From Rhodospirillaceae bacterium SYSU D60007 (GTDB lineage: Bacteria > Pseudomonadota > Alphaproteobacteria > Reyranellales > Reyranellaceae), in the NCBI GenBank assembly GCA_003574685.1, contig QOCQ01000020.1:1-64000 (forward strand): a stretch of 64,000 bases of DNA. Reading direction: 5' to 3'. The notes below the pieces were generated by a model. That model did no database searches. It was not told where the DNA came from and worked only from the letters and a program-made list of their open reading frames with translations. Positions 63,875 through 64,000 of the stretch are shown in pieces (within the stretch, counting starts at the first letter, position 1; each line of letters opens with the position of its first letter). The position numbers and the translations under genes are program-made.

Positions 63875-63912
63875 GGGTCCATTGTACCGCACAGGCTGAT
63901 GATCGGCCCGCC
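63875..63912. other. attR junction of the integrated element
   Basis: Element arm GGGTCCATTGTACCGC (63875-63890), ACAGG, crossover CT at 63896-63897, host half GATGATCGGCCCGCC. Joined to the attL element arm, the deduced attP has 11 of 16 complementary positions in the outer arms, each exactly five bases from the CT core. Host halves give an attB with 9 of 15 complementary positions. Confidence 0.85.
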
Positions 63913-64000
63913 GGGCGCAGGCAAGTCGATGCTGGCGGCTCGCCTGCCCGGCCTGCTGCCGCCGCTGGAAGCCGACGAGGCGCTGGAGGTCAGCATGATC
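63896..64000 (+). pseudogene. comM: comM, 3-prime part, continues beyond the window
   Basis: Reads [35 protein letters not shown] in the frame set by the 5-prime part, i.e. the Walker A of the ComM AAA+ domain and the following helix. The remaining gene lies outside the window. Without excision it has no start of its own, so no full ComM can be made. Confidence 0.92.

Larger units (their letters stand above)
55932..63897. mobile_element. 7,964-bp integrative element inserted in comM
   Basis: Removing 7,964 bases between the two CT dinucleotides restores codons CTC-CTG-ATG-ATC-GGC, that is [13 protein letters not shown] of ComM, in frame. The element carries a large serine recombinase at its left end, a divergent small gene, a second serine recombinase, a repeat array, a helicase-like gene, an HNH endonuclease and three small unknown genes, ending in a terminator 28 bases before the right junction. 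By eye it is less GC-rich than its surroundings. No structural phage, conjugation or resistance gene is recognised. Phage satellite, cryptic prophage remnant and autonomous integrative element remain possible. Confidence 0.92.

Noticed and set aside
55932-63897. Complete prophage
   Set aside because: No terminase, portal, capsid, tail or lysis gene is recognisable in 8 kb. Only integrase, HNH and helicase-like genes are phage-associated.

Overview
This is a GC-rich, densely packed alphaproteobacterial chromosome segment. The support is the hslU/hslV pair near hisB-hisH, a DUF1127 gene, twin CaiB-type CoA transferases, Tat-exported molybdo-hydroxylase subunits and many ABC uptake operons. A soil or water generalist of the Rhodospirillales/Hyphomicrobiales kind fits, but the genus is a guess. 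No rRNA, tRNA or CRISPR array was seen.

Layout. 1-130: probable end of an insertion sequence. 128-4439: flavin reductase, SCO1 copper chaperone, intracellular PHB depolymerase, exported alpha/beta hydrolase. 4498-5879: MFS transporter and a tiny membrane protein. 5889-11976: five-gene PaoABC-like aldehyde oxidoreductase operon with a divergent LysR gene. 11984-15190: small redox and methyl-transfer enzymes, a VOC remnant and a DUF4396 membrane protein. 15236-17820: sulfonate/NMT1-type ABC operon. 18016-19876: hslVU. 19935-24609: MmyB-like regulator, four-helix membrane protein, modular glycoside hydrolase. 24726-25991: hisB-hisH. 25996-34003: PotABCD-type ABC operon with two paralogous amidohydrolases and an orphan terminase-small-subunit-like gene. 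34134-36245: DapA-family lyase and proline-racemase-family enzyme, probably for hydroxyproline. 36384-41492: MarR/LLM operon, GcvA-like regulator, DUF1127, GH15. 41698-50904: two CoA transferases, GntR regulator and a complete Dpp/Opp transporter. 50906-55097: small secreted proteins, MORN protein, two DUF882 peptidases, class III cyclase.

The most notable object is at the right end. A 7,964-bp integrative element is inserted in comM (Mg-chelatase-type AAA+ ATPase) immediately before its Walker A motif. The left part of comM (55236-55933) and the right part (63896 to window end) rejoin in frame at a shared CT dinucleotide. The deduced attP is an inverted repeat centred exactly on that CT, as expected for a large serine recombinase. 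The element encodes that recombinase just inside attL, a divergent 70-aa protein with its own promoter, a second small serine recombinase, a 300-bp array of degenerate repeats, a P-loop helicase-like protein, a NUMOD4/HNH endonuclease, a zinc-knuckle protein and two unknown proteins, closed by a strong terminator next to attR. It has no recognisable capsid, tail, conjugation or resistance genes.

Three families of extragenic inverted repeats are scattered between host genes (four, three and one full copies, plus a half copy at the left edge).
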